In this document: positions 26,532-34,282 of the stretch, one piece after another
Position numbering within the stretch: position 1 is the first letter of the stretch
Layout: each line of letters begins with the position of its first letter
Assembly: GCA_902602695.1 (NCBI GenBank)
Contig: CACKRO010000005.1
Span: 37,229-101,228 of the forward strand
Direction of reading: 5' to 3'
Origin: an uncultured Alphaproteobacteria bacterium
GTDB taxonomy: Bacteria > Pseudomonadota > Alphaproteobacteria > HIMB59 > GCA-002718135
DNA length: 64,000 nucleotides
Translations under genes and position numbers: made by a program
The notes under the pieces: model-generated
What the model saw: the letters and a program-made list of their open reading frames with translations, nothing else
Told to the model about the DNA's origin: nothing
Databases searched by the model: none

Positions 26532-26756
26532 ATGGAAATTGAAGCAGCAAAAGTAATCGGAGCGGGTCTAGCCGTTATCGGTGTTATCGGATCAGGTATT
26601 GGAATTGGGAATATTTTCTCATCTTTTATTCAAGCAGTTGGAAGAAATCCAGCAGCAAGAAGTGAGGTTTTCACAATGACAATGTTAGGTTTCGCATTAG
26701 TTGAAGCGATTGCACTTTTCGCACTAGTTATAGCTTTAGTTATTTTGTTTGGATAA
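26532..26756 (+). CDS. atpE: ATP synthase F0 subunit c
   Basis: A 74-residue hairpin with two helices. The glycine-rich first helix is GSGIGIGNIFSSF, the polar loop is GRNPAARSE, and the proton-carrying Glu sits in FALVEAIALFALV. The helix lacks the extra polar residues typical of sodium c-subunits, so proton coupling is likely. A strong AGGAGGA site 5-6 nt before the ATG suits the high copy number of this subunit in the ring. Confidence 0.97.
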   Translation: MEIEAAKVIGAGLAVIGVIGSGIGIGNIFSSFIQAVGRNPAARSEVFTMTMLGFALVEAIALFALVIALVILFG

Positions 26757-26773
26757 AACTTAATAGTTAATTA

Positions 26774-27265
26774 ATGCCTCAATTAAATCCTGAGTTTTTT
26801 GTTTCACAGCTCTTTTGGTTAGCTGTATTCTTTACTTTTCTATTGGTATTTTTATGGAGAGTATCTCTTCCAAGAATAGCTACAGTTTTAGAGAAAAGAC
26901 AAAATAAGATAGATGAAAATTTATCTTCAGCAAAAGAACTTCAAGAAAAAGCAATGGATATTGAAAAAAAAATAAATGATCAAATTAATAAAGCTAAACT
27001 CGAAACAGATGAGAAAATTAAAGAAACAATCAATACTTTACAAGAAGATGTTTCTTCACAACTTTCTTTACTTGATAAAGATCTAGAAAAAAAAGTTTCT
27101 GATGCAGAAAAAGAAATTTTAAAAAGTAAAGATGATCAAATGAAAAATATTAATAATGAAATAGCTAATATTACAAAACTGACTGTTGGAAAAATTACGG
27201 ATATAGAATTGTCAGATAATGAACTTAATAAAGTTATTCAAACACATAAAGGTAGTTTTAACTAA
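26774..27265 (+). CDS. atpF': ATP synthase F0 subunit b'
   Basis: A peripheral-stalk subunit of 163 residues with one N-terminal membrane helix (FWLAVFFTFLLVFLWRV) and a long charged coiled coil. Two consecutive b-type genes are typical of alphaproteobacteria. I assign this first one as b' from its order after atpE; the PxIxxVLEKRQNKIDENL segment fits. It overlaps the next gene by one base (TAATG). Confidence 0.9.
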   Translation: MPQLNPEFFVSQLFWLAVFFTFLLVFLWRVSLPRIATVLEKRQNKIDENLSSAKELQEKAMDIEKKINDQINKAKLETDEKIKETINTLQEDVSSQLSLLDKDLEKKVSDAEKEILKSKDDQMKNINNEIANITKLTVGKITDIELSDNELNKVIQTHKGSFN

Positions 27266-27750
27266 TGTTTTCTGATCCTCAATTTTGGGTAGCAGTATCT
27301 TTTATTTTATTTATAGCTGCCATTTTCAATCCAGTACGAAAAATTCTTACGTCTAGTTTAGATGCTCAAATTAATGATATAAAAAATAAAATAGATGAAG
27401 TTGAGAATTTAAAAAACGAGGCTCAAAAAGCTTTGGACGAACTTAAAGAGAGAGAAGCTAAAGTAGAGAAAGAAATACAAAATCTACAGTCTGAATCTGA
27501 AAAAAGAATTGCTGCATTTAAAGATACATCTGCTTCTAAATTAACCGAGCAAATTGAAAAAAGGAAAATATTGGCTGAAAATAAAATTGAACAATTAATA
27601 CGAGATACCAATAACTCAATAAAAAACTACATTTCAAGTGTTGCAATAGAGGCTACTAAAAATATTCTACTTCAAAATCTAAGTAATGAAAAAAAATCTG
27701 CTTTAATTGAAGAATCAATTACCGAATTTAACTCTGTTCTAAAGAACTAG
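27265..27750 (+). CDS. atpF: ATP synthase F0 subunit b
   Basis: The second b-type stalk subunit, 161 residues: one N-terminal membrane helix (FWVAVSFILFIAAIF), then PVRKILTSSLDAQINDIKNKIDE and a long Glu/Lys-rich coiled coil. It is translationally coupled to the preceding b' gene through TAATG and closes the F0 operon. A gap of 112 nt follows before ispH. Confidence 0.92.
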   Translation: MFSDPQFWVAVSFILFIAAIFNPVRKILTSSLDAQINDIKNKIDEVENLKNEAQKALDELKEREAKVEKEIQNLQSESEKRIAAFKDTSASKLTEQIEKRKILAENKIEQLIRDTNNSIKNYISSVAIEATKNILLQNLSNEKKSALIEESITEFNSVLKN

Positions 27751-27782
27751 AAGTAGATTTATTTATCCTATAATTTGCATGC

Positions 27783-27802
27783 AATATTAATAAATTAATA
27801 TT
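27783..27802. other. AT-only hairpin between atpF and ispH
   Basis: AATATTAAT-AA-ATTAATATT is a perfect 9-bp inverted repeat with a 2-nt loop, just after a TTGCATGCAA palindrome. It has no G or C and no U-run, so it is a poor terminator; it may be a promoter-region dyad or chance in AT-rich DNA. Confidence 0.25.
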
Positions 27803-27862
27803 AAAAGATTTGCAAAATTTATAGTATTATTAATTAACTAAAACTAATTTTAGCAAATTTAA

Positions 27863-28804
27863 ATGTCAAAAAAACTTAATATCTATCTAGCAGGACCTCG
27901 TGGATTTTGTGCAGGAGTAGATAGGGCTATAGAAATGGTTAAGGGTGCTTTAAAAAAATATGGGGCTCCCGTATATGTTCGTCATGAAATAGTTCATAAT
28001 AAATTTGTTGTTGAAAATCTTAAATCACAAGGAGCTATTTTTGTAGAAGAACTAAGTGAAATTCAAGATCAAAGTAGACCGGTTATATTTTCTGCGCATG
28101 GTGTTCCAAAAGCAGTTCCAGAGGAAGCATTAAGTTTAAATTTAGTGTATTATGATGCAACATGCCCACTTGTTAGTAAAATCCATAAAGAAGTTGAAAA
28201 TTTTGATAAAAAAAATCTTCCAGTAATTTTAATTGGCCATAGAAATCATCCTGAAGTTATTGGAACTATGGGGCAAACAAATAAAAAAATTCATTTAGTA
28301 GAAAAAGTTGAAGATGTAAAAAAATTACCTTTTAACCAAAATGATGAGATTGCATATGTTACTCAGACAACGCTATCAGTAGATGATACTAAAGATATAA
28401 TAAAAGAGATAAAATTCCATTTCAATAATGTCATAGAACCAAAAAAAAATGATATTTGTTATGCAACAACAAATAGACAAGAAGCGGTCAAAAAGATAGC
28501 GAATCAATGTGATTATTTTTTAGTAATTGGTGCAAGTAACTCATCAAATTCTTTAAGATTAGTTGAAGTAGCAAAAAATTATGGGTCAAAAAAAGCTATT
28601 TTAGTAGAAGATGTAGATTCCTTAAATTTAAATATATTTCAAGAATCTGAAAATATAGGAATAACAGCAAGTGCGTCATCACCAGAAGTACTTGTTAAAA
28701 AACTTCTTGATAATTTGAAAAGAAATTTTGAAATACATATAAATGAAGAATCTTATCAAAAAGAAGATGTATTTTTTAAAGTGCCCCAAAAACTAAACGT
28801 ATAG
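27863..28804 (+). CDS. ispH: 4-hydroxy-3-methylbut-2-enyl diphosphate reductase
   Basis: IspH makes IPP and DMAPP in the last step of the MEP isoprenoid route using a [4Fe-4S] cluster. The three cluster cysteines are in GPRGFCAGVDRAI, YDATCPLVSK and DICYATTNRQEA. Conserved His residues are in VRHEIVHNK and SAHGVPK. It has 313 residues. The ispH-thrB-rnhA order is a common alphaproteobacterial arrangement. Only 3 nt separate it from thrB. Confidence 0.96.
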   Translation: MSKKLNIYLAGPRGFCAGVDRAIEMVKGALKKYGAPVYVRHEIVHNKFVVENLKSQGAIFVEELSEIQDQSRPVIFSAHGVPKAVPEEALSLNLVYYDATCPLVSKIHKEVENFDKKNLPVILIGHRNHPEVIGTMGQTNKKIHLVEKVEDVKKLPFNQNDEIAYVTQTTLSVDDTKDIIKEIKFHFNNVIEPKKNDICYATTNRQEAVKKIANQCDYFLVIGASNSSNSLRLVEVAKNYGSKKAILVEDVDSLNLNIFQESENIGITASASSPEVLVKKLLDNLKRNFEIHINEESYQKEDVFFKVPQKLNV

Positions 28805-28807
28805 AAG

Positions 28808-29758
28808 ATGGCAGTCTTTACTAAATTACTAAAAGAAGATATTGAAAACTTTATCTCTGAGTACTCAATTGGTAATTTAGATAGCTTTGAAGAAATTGTA
28901 GATGGGATAGAGAACTCAAATTTTAAAATTTTTTGTAATAATCAACCATATATTTTAACAATTTTTGAAAAAAGAGTAACTGAGCAAGAATTACCTTTTT
29001 TTATAAATTTAAAAAACTTTTTAAATAAAAATAATTTTAAATGTCCAAAAGCTATCTCAGATAAAAATGGAAAAATTTTAAAAAGAATAAAAAATAAAAC
29101 AGCTGTAATAATATCTTTTCTAGAAGGTAAAAGTATTGAAGAACCTAACTCTGAAATGTGTAGAGAAGTTGGAAAAATGGTTGCTGATTTACACAATCTT
29201 ACCATAAATTTTGATGAAAAAAGACCTAACAGTTTAGATCTACAGGATTGGAAAGAAATTTACAAAAAGTGCCTTAATAATAAATCCGAAAAGTTTAATG
29301 AAACAATGTATTTGTTAAAAAATGAATTAGACTATTTAGAAAATTATTGGCCAAAAAATATTCCTTGTGGTGTCATACATGCTGATTTGTTTAGAGATAA
29401 TATTTTTTTTAAAGATGAAAAAATTTCTGGAGTAATAGATTTCTATTTTGCATGTTATTATTTTTATATTTACGATTTAGCTATAGTTATTAATGATTGG
29501 TGCTTTAGTGAAAATGGACAAAACTTTAACAAAGAGAACTGCTTAATAATTCTTGAAGAATATCAAAAGTTCAGAGAATTAAATGATCTTGAGAAGAAAT
29601 CATTAAATATTTTATTAAGAGCTGCTGCTGTTAGAATATTATGTACGAGAGTGCATGATTACATTTTTCATTCACCTAATGCAGTAGTTGTTAAAAAAGA
29701 TCCATTTGAATATTTGAATATTTTAAGATGGCATCAACAGAATAATATTTTTGAATAA
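28808..29758 (+). CDS. thrB: Homoserine kinase, ThrB2/aminoglycoside-phosphotransferase-fold type
   Basis: A 316-residue small-molecule kinase of the choline/aminoglycoside kinase fold. The catalytic loop GVIHADLFRDNIFF (HxDxxxxN) and the following GVIDFYFACYYFYIYDLAI metal-binding segment are clear. In alphaproteobacteria this family encodes homoserine kinase for threonine synthesis and sits between ispH and rnhA, as here. It shares one base with rnhA (TAATG). Confidence 0.88.
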   Translation: MAVFTKLLKEDIENFISEYSIGNLDSFEEIVDGIENSNFKIFCNNQPYILTIFEKRVTEQELPFFINLKNFLNKNNFKCPKAISDKNGKILKRIKNKTAVIISFLEGKSIEEPNSEMCREVGKMVADLHNLTINFDEKRPNSLDLQDWKEIYKKCLNNKSEKFNETMYLLKNELDYLENYWPKNIPCGVIHADLFRDNIFFKDEKISGVIDFYFACYYFYIYDLAIVINDWCFSENGQNFNKENCLIILEEYQKFRELNDLEKKSLNILLRAAAVRILCTRVHDYIFHSPNAVVVKKDPFEYLNILRWHQQNNIFE

Positions 29759-30186
29759 TGATTAATATTTATACAGATGGTGCATGTTCTGGGAACCCAG
29801 GTATAGGTGGATGGGGGGTTGTGATATTAGATAATAACAAAGAAATTTTATTAAATGGTGGTGATCAACACACAACTAATAATAAAATGGAACTTACAGC
29901 AGCAATAAAAGCACTGGAATATTTTGAGATAAAAAAAGAATTAATCATTTTTACCGATAGCAAATATGTAAAGGATGGTATTGAATCATGGATTACAAAT
30001 TGGAAAAAAAATGGATGGAAGACTTCAACAAAAAAAATAGTGAAAAATAAAGAATTATGGATGCAATTAGATAATCTAATAAACAAACATAATGTAACTT
30101 GGAAGTGGGTTAAAGGTCACGCAGGTTTCGAATTTAATGAGAAAGCTGATGAACTAGCAAGGAAATATATTGAAAGTAATATTTAG
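29758..30186 (+). CDS. rnhA: Ribonuclease HI
   Basis: RNase HI cleaves RNA in RNA-DNA hybrids, for example R-loops and lagging-strand primers. The catalytic carboxylates are visible: Asp7 (YTDGACSGNPG), Glu45 (NNKMELTAA), Asp67 (FTDSKY) and the late Asp in NEKADELARK. The basic protrusion WKKNGWK is present. It has 142 residues. Translation is coupled to thrB; the 3' end overlaps the yceI-like gene by 17 nt. Confidence 0.96.
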   Translation: MINIYTDGACSGNPGIGGWGVVILDNNKEILLNGGDQHTTNNKMELTAAIKALEYFEIKKELIIFTDSKYVKDGIESWITNWKKNGWKTSTKKIVKNKELWMQLDNLINKHNVTWKWVKGHAGFEFNEKADELARKYIESNI

Positions 30187-30736
30187 TTTATTTTTTATTT
30201 TTCTGTATTGTAAACAAATTGTTGCAAATGATTTATGGACTATAGATAAAAATATTTCTACCATAGAATTTGAAGTTCCAGTTTTGTTTGCAAAAAATGT
30301 TACTGGTAAATTCAACACATTTGATGGTTTCGTTTCATTGGATTTATCTAATCAAAATAATAATAAAGCACTTATAAATGTTAGTATTAATAGTTTAGAC
30401 TTAAATTATAAACGATATAAAGATTTAGTACTAAGTGAGGTTTTCTTTAATGCTCAAAAATTTCCTTTAGGCCTTATTGATACAAATAATTTTAACTTTA
30501 ATTACGAAGATAATAAAATTAATTTAATAGGTGAATTAACAATAAAAGGTAAAAGTCAAAATATCCCTATTGATATTGAAATTATAAAATTAGCTAGCGA
30601 GTTGGTTCAAGTAAAAAGTGAGATATTTTTTTCTCGTAATGATTTTAATATAGGCACAGGTAATTGGAAAAATACTGCAATTTTAAAAGATAAAATAATA
30701 ATCAATTCTAACCTATTCCTTATAAAAGAAAATTAG
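30170..30736 (+). CDS. YceI-like lipocalin-fold periplasmic protein
   Basis: The 188 residues open with a signal peptide (VIFSLFFIFLYCKQIVAN), then the YceI pattern: WTIDKNISTIEFEVPV, VTGKFNTFDGFVSLD, SEVFFNAQKFPLG, GELTIKGKSQNIPIDI and FSRNDFNIG. YceI proteins bind isoprenoid-type amphiphiles. The start is TTG at 30170, inside rnhA; no later ATG preserves the signal peptide. The stop overlaps that of the convergent GMC gene within TTAG. Confidence 0.82.
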   Translation: MKVIFSLFFIFLYCKQIVANDLWTIDKNISTIEFEVPVLFAKNVTGKFNTFDGFVSLDLSNQNNNKALINVSINSLDLNYKRYKDLVLSEVFFNAQKFPLGLIDTNNFNFNYEDNKINLIGELTIKGKSQNIPIDIEIIKLASELVQVKSEIFFSRNDFNIGTGNWKNTAILKDKIIINSNLFLIKEN

Positions 30737-32361
30737 TTAATAGTATTAGAATTAGTTAAAAAATCACCACAACGCAATCCTAACATCATTGCAGGAGCTG
30801 ATGTATTTCCAGAGTTTATATTGGGCATTGCTGACAAGTCACATACACGAAGGTTATTAATACCTCTCACTCGTAATTTAGAGTCTAATACGGACATTTT
30901 ATCATTATCAGCTCCCATTTTAGCTGTACCTGATGGATGATAATTTGTTCTGACAAATCTTCTACAGTGTTTTTCTAGATTTTCATCTGTTAAGTTATCA
31001 GTATTAGGAATAATAATTCTCTCAACTTTTTTTGATAATGGGCCTTGCTTTAGTGCTTCAAGAAAAAAACGTTGTCCAGCCATCATCATTTTTAAATCAT
31101 CCTCGTGCTTTAATAAATTTAATTCAATCTCTGGTTGGTCTTTAAAATTAGATGATTTTAGTTTTACGTATCCTCTTGATTTTGGTTTTGTCATAACAGT
31201 TGTAATAGACATTCCATAATCATCATCAATTACTCCAATTGTATCTGAGTTCATGTATATACCAGGTACAAAAAAGGCTTGAATATATGATAGGTCATTA
31301 GGATTAAGGGGATTAACAAATGCCCCTGCTTCAACACCTGTTGAATTAACTCTTCCTGATCCAAATAATATAAATTCCAAACCATTTTTTAACATTCGCC
31401 AACCATCCCCTTGTTTATAATACCCATATTTGCCATTTGCTTTTGCAATGAGTGGACATTCAGGGTGATCCATTAAATTTTTACCAACACCAGATAAATT
31501 ATTTTTACACTTGATAGAAAATTTACTTAATTCTTCTTCATCCCCAATTCCTGATAACATCAATATTTTAGGTGTAATAAAAGAACCTGATGCTAAAATT
31601 ATTTCTTTATTAGCAAATATTTTTTCTTCCTTTCCCTCAGCGTTTTCAATAATTACTCCAATCGCTTTTTCATTTTCAATTATGATTTCTTTAACCGAAG
31701 TTCTAAGAAACAAACTTAAAAGTGGATTTTTCAATTCTGGTTCCAGAAAAGCATAAGCAGCTGAGGAACGTTTGCCATTACGATTCATAAACTGATATAA
31801 GCCTACTCCCCTTTGATGTTCCCCGTTGAAATCAGTAGTTTTATCAACACCAAGGGAAGCAACAGATTCTACGAAATCGTATGATAATGGGTCAACATAT
31901 GGTGAATCAGAAACTTTTAATTTACCTGTGTTGTTATGATATTTATTTTTCAAACGTGAATTGTTTTCCATCTCTTTAAAATAAGATAAAACAGTTTCCC
32001 AATCCCACTTTACATTGTCATTATTAACACGCAAAATATCATTCCACTCATTGTAGTCTTCCTCTCTACCTCTCATATAAACTTGAGCATTAATAGAGGT
32101 GCCTCCCCCTAAAACATTACCTTGAGGGACTATATTTTCTCTATTGCCTAAATGTTTTTGAGGATTTGTTTTATGATAGGTTGCATATTTAGAGTCATTG
32201 ACTAACTTAAAAAAACCAGCTGGAGCATCTAATAAAAAATTATGATGTGAGTATCCTGCTTCAATTAAAGTTACTGATTGATCTGCGTTTAGTAATTTAT
32301 TTGTTAGTGCACAACCTGATGCACCACCTCCTACAACAATATAATCTGAAGATTTCTCCAT
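30733..32361 (-). CDS. GMC-family FAD oxidoreductase (choline dehydrogenase-like)
   Basis: A flavoprotein oxidising an alcohol group. The ADP-binding loop YIVVGGGASGCALTN, the GMC signature GNVLGGGTSINAQVYMRG, the active-site His in YHPSGTAKMGAD, and the final NINSGNTSAPAMMLG with the partner Asn are all present. I choose the ATG at 32361 (MEKSSDY), 4 nt after the SDR gene; the ORF opens earlier at 32385 inside that gene. Substrate could be choline, an alkanol or a sugar alcohol. No betaine aldehyde dehydrogenase accompanies it, so choline is not specifically supported. Confidence 0.88.
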   Translation of the reverse strand: MEKSSDYIVVGGGASGCALTNKLLNADQSVTLIEAGYSHHNFLLDAPAGFFKLVNDSKYATYHKTNPQKHLGNRENIVPQGNVLGGGTSINAQVYMRGREEDYNEWNDILRVNNDNVKWDWETVLSYFKEMENNSRLKNKYHNNTGKLKVSDSPYVDPLSYDFVESVASLGVDKTTDFNGEHQRGVGLYQFMNRNGKRSSAAYAFLEPELKNPLLSLFLRTSVKEIIIENEKAIGVIIENAEGKEEKIFANKEIILASGSFITPKILMLSGIGDEEELSKFSIKCKNNLSGVGKNLMDHPECPLIAKANGKYGYYKQGDGWRMLKNGLEFILFGSGRVNSTGVEAGAFVNPLNPNDLSYIQAFFVPGIYMNSDTIGVIDDDYGMSITTVMTKPKSRGYVKLKSSNFKDQPEIELNLLKHEDDLKMMMAGQRFFLEALKQGPLSKKVERIIIPNTDNLTDENLEKHCRRFVRTNYHPSGTAKMGADNDKMSVLDSKLRVRGINNLRVCDLSAMPNINSGNTSAPAMMLGLRCGDFLTNSNTIN

Positions 32362-32365
32362 CAAT

Positions 32366-33133
32366 TTATCTTGATGTATAACCACCGTCTATAACTAAAA
32401 CTTCTCCTGTTACATAACTTGAAGCAGGGCTACATAAAAAAAGAGCTGCGGGAGCAATTTCATTTGTCTCACCCATTCTATTCAATGGTGTTTGTTTATC
32501 CCAAGTTGGATACCAATGTTCATTTTCTTTTGGTAAACTTGTCATTTCTGTTCTAAAATAACCAGGTGCAAGTGCATTGACTCGTATGTTATCTTTAGCA
32601 AAATCACTAGCTAAACTTTTTGTCATCATATGAACAGCTGCTTTTGATGCATTATAGGCAACTTGAGGCTGAGGAATATTTGAAACTAATCCAGATATAG
32701 ATCCGATATTTAAAATAACTCCACCACCTTGTTTTTTCATAGGCGTTATAGCTGATCTGCACATGCGAAATACTGAATCAACATTTATATTCATAATATT
32801 GTCTAATAATTCATCAGTGTATTCTTCCATTTCACCGTGTTTAGCAACTCCAGCATTATTAACAAGAATATCTACTCTTCCATGTTTCTCCAAAGTAAAA
32901 TCTATAATTTTTTGAGGCACAGATTTATCATGCATATCACTTTCAAAGAAAGATACATCATAGCCAGAGTTTTTTAAACTATCTAATCCACCAAACTTGT
33001 CAGTTCTACTTGTAACAACTAATTTAGCACCTGCTTCTCCCAGAGCACTAGCAATAGCAAGGCCTATCCCCCTAGTTCCTCCAGTTACTATAGCAACCTT
33101 GTTATCAACTCTAAATTTTTCTAAAATCATCAT
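32366..33133 (-). CDS. Short-chain dehydrogenase/reductase
   Basis: A classical SDR: TGGTRGIGLA cofactor loop, NNAGVAKHGE, the catalytic Ser in ILNIGSISGLV, and YNASKAAVH with the Tyr-x3-Lys pair. The C-terminus ends VTGEVLVIDGGYTSR. The ORF opens at 33178, but the first 15 residues are unlike the family and cover a TTGAAAA..TTTTCAA dyad; ATGs at 33133/33130 give the usual N-terminus (ILEKFRVDNKVAIVTGG). It precedes the GMC gene by 4 nt, so alcohol oxidation by one and reduction or oxidation by the other may act on the same compound. Confidence 0.88.
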   Translation of the reverse strand: MMILEKFRVDNKVAIVTGGTRGIGLAIASALGEAGAKLVVTSRTDKFGGLDSLKNSGYDVSFFESDMHDKSVPQKIIDFTLEKHGRVDILVNNAGVAKHGEMEEYTDELLDNIMNINVDSVFRMCRSAITPMKKQGGGVILNIGSISGLVSNIPQPQVAYNASKAAVHMMTKSLASDFAKDNIRVNALAPGYFRTEMTSLPKENEHWYPTWDKQTPLNRMGETNEIAPAALFLCSPASSYVTGEVLVIDGGYTSR

Positions 33134-33162
33134 TACTACCAATTTTTGATAGCATAAGCTCT

Positions 33163-33218
33163 TTGAAAAAATTTTCAATATCTTAATTATTTTTATAAAC
33201 TATGATAATATTATTATC
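33163..33218. promoter_or_regulatory. Two dyads in the divergent SDR / SorC-regulator gap
   Basis: TTGAAAA-AA-TTTTCAA (33163-33178) and GATAATA-T-TATTATC (33204-33218) are perfect-armed inverted repeats lying between the SDR start and the regulator ATG at 33221. Such placement suits an operator controlling the SDR-GMC genes or autoregulation of the regulator. In AT-rich DNA, chance cannot be excluded. Confidence 0.35.
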
Positions 33219-33220
33219 TC

Positions 33221-34177
33221 ATGAATTCAAAAGAGCCAAAAATTGATGATGAATTATTTTTATGTAAAAAAGCTGCCTGGCTTTACTATGTTGCAAAACT
33301 AAATCAAAATCAAATTGCTGAAAAGATTGGTTTGAGTAAAATGAGAGTTCATAGACTTATAGCATTAGCAGAAAAAAATGGTTTCGTTAAAACATATGTT
33401 GAAGGAGATTTTGAAAGAACATCAAAATATGAAAATATTTTAAAAGAAAAATATAAAATTAAATTTTGTGAAGTAATTCCTAATGACTTAGAATCTGATA
33501 ATCCTATAAATATGCTTGGTGCTGCAGGTGGAAGATTTATTATGAATCAAATAAATAATAATATTTATGAATTTGGTATTGGAACTGGTTCAACAATGAG
33601 TGCAGTCGCAAAGTGGCTTCCAAAAATTAATAAAAAAATTGATTTCATAAGCTTAAATGGTTCATTGACTAGAAACAATGCTGTTCAAACACAATCAGTA
33701 ATATCTCAAATAGCAAATAAAACCAACGGTCAATGTTATGCAACTGGTATACCTTTAATTACTGAGTCAGTTGAACAAAAAAAAATGATTGAAAATATTA
33801 ATTATGTGAAAAAAATTTTAATTAGAGGAAATAAAACAAAAATTAAAATTTTAAGTGTCGGAGGCCTAGATGACTCTTCACTAAATGTAAGATCTAAAAT
33901 ATTTAGTCAAAAATCGATTGCAAATTTAAAAAGTTCAGGTGCTGTAGGTGAGGTTGGAGGAAATTTTTTTAATATTGATGGAAAAATTATCTCTAATGAA
34001 GAAACAACTAAAATACTATCTGCAGACTACTCTTTCTTTAAAAAAGCAAAAACTATTCTAATAGCGGGAGGTAAAAATAAAATATTACAATTAAAATCAG
34101 TATTAAAAAGTGCTTATTTTTCAGGCCTGATAACAGATTCTAATACAGCAGATAAACTTATTAATAGTAAATATTAA
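33221..34177 (+). CDS. SorC-family transcriptional regulator
   Basis: The first 60 residues form a helix-turn-helix (KAAWLYYVAKLNQNQIAEKIGLSKMRVHRLIALAEKNGFV). The rest is a sugar-phosphate-sensing domain with GIGTGSTMSAVAKWLP, ILSVGGLDDSSLN, GAVGEVGGNFFNIDGK and AGGKNKILQLKSVLKSAYFSGLITDS, the usual SorC/DeoR effector-domain pattern. These proteins respond to phosphorylated sugars or polyols. It lies just upstream of the polyol ABC transporter, divergent from the SDR-GMC pair, and no Shine-Dalgarno is visible before its ATG, so the mRNA may be leaderless. Confidence 0.85.
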   Translation: MNSKEPKIDDELFLCKKAAWLYYVAKLNQNQIAEKIGLSKMRVHRLIALAEKNGFVKTYVEGDFERTSKYENILKEKYKIKFCEVIPNDLESDNPINMLGAAGGRFIMNQINNNIYEFGIGTGSTMSAVAKWLPKINKKIDFISLNGSLTRNNAVQTQSVISQIANKTNGQCYATGIPLITESVEQKKMIENINYVKKILIRGNKTKIKILSVGGLDDSSLNVRSKIFSQKSIANLKSSGAVGEVGGNFFNIDGKIISNEETTKILSADYSFFKKAKTILIAGGKNKILQLKSVLKSAYFSGLITDSNTADKLINSKY

Positions 34178-34216
34178 TATTATTTTTTGTTGATTTCCTA
34201 TCTTTCTAAGTTAATG

Positions 34217-34249
34217 TGAAATAAATTTTACTTAGTGAAATTTATTTCA
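34217..34249. promoter_or_regulatory. Perfect 12-bp inverted repeat upstream of the polyol-binding-protein gene
   Basis: TGAAATAAATTT and AAATTTATTTCA are separated by the 9-nt spacer TACTTAGTG and end 33 nt before the binding-protein ATG. The position between the SorC gene and its likely target operon makes an operator for that regulator the simplest reading. Confidence 0.6.
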
Positions 34250-34282
34250 TAATTAAATTTTTATTTTTTATAAGGAGGAATA

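Noticed and set aside
27783-27802. Hairpin after atpF as an intrinsic terminator
   Set aside because: The stem is made only of A and T and no U-run follows, so it is too weak to call as a terminator.
30733-32361. Choline dehydrogenase BetA
   Set aside because: Family signatures fit GMC enzymes generally, and there is no betaine aldehyde dehydrogenase or BetI regulator nearby.
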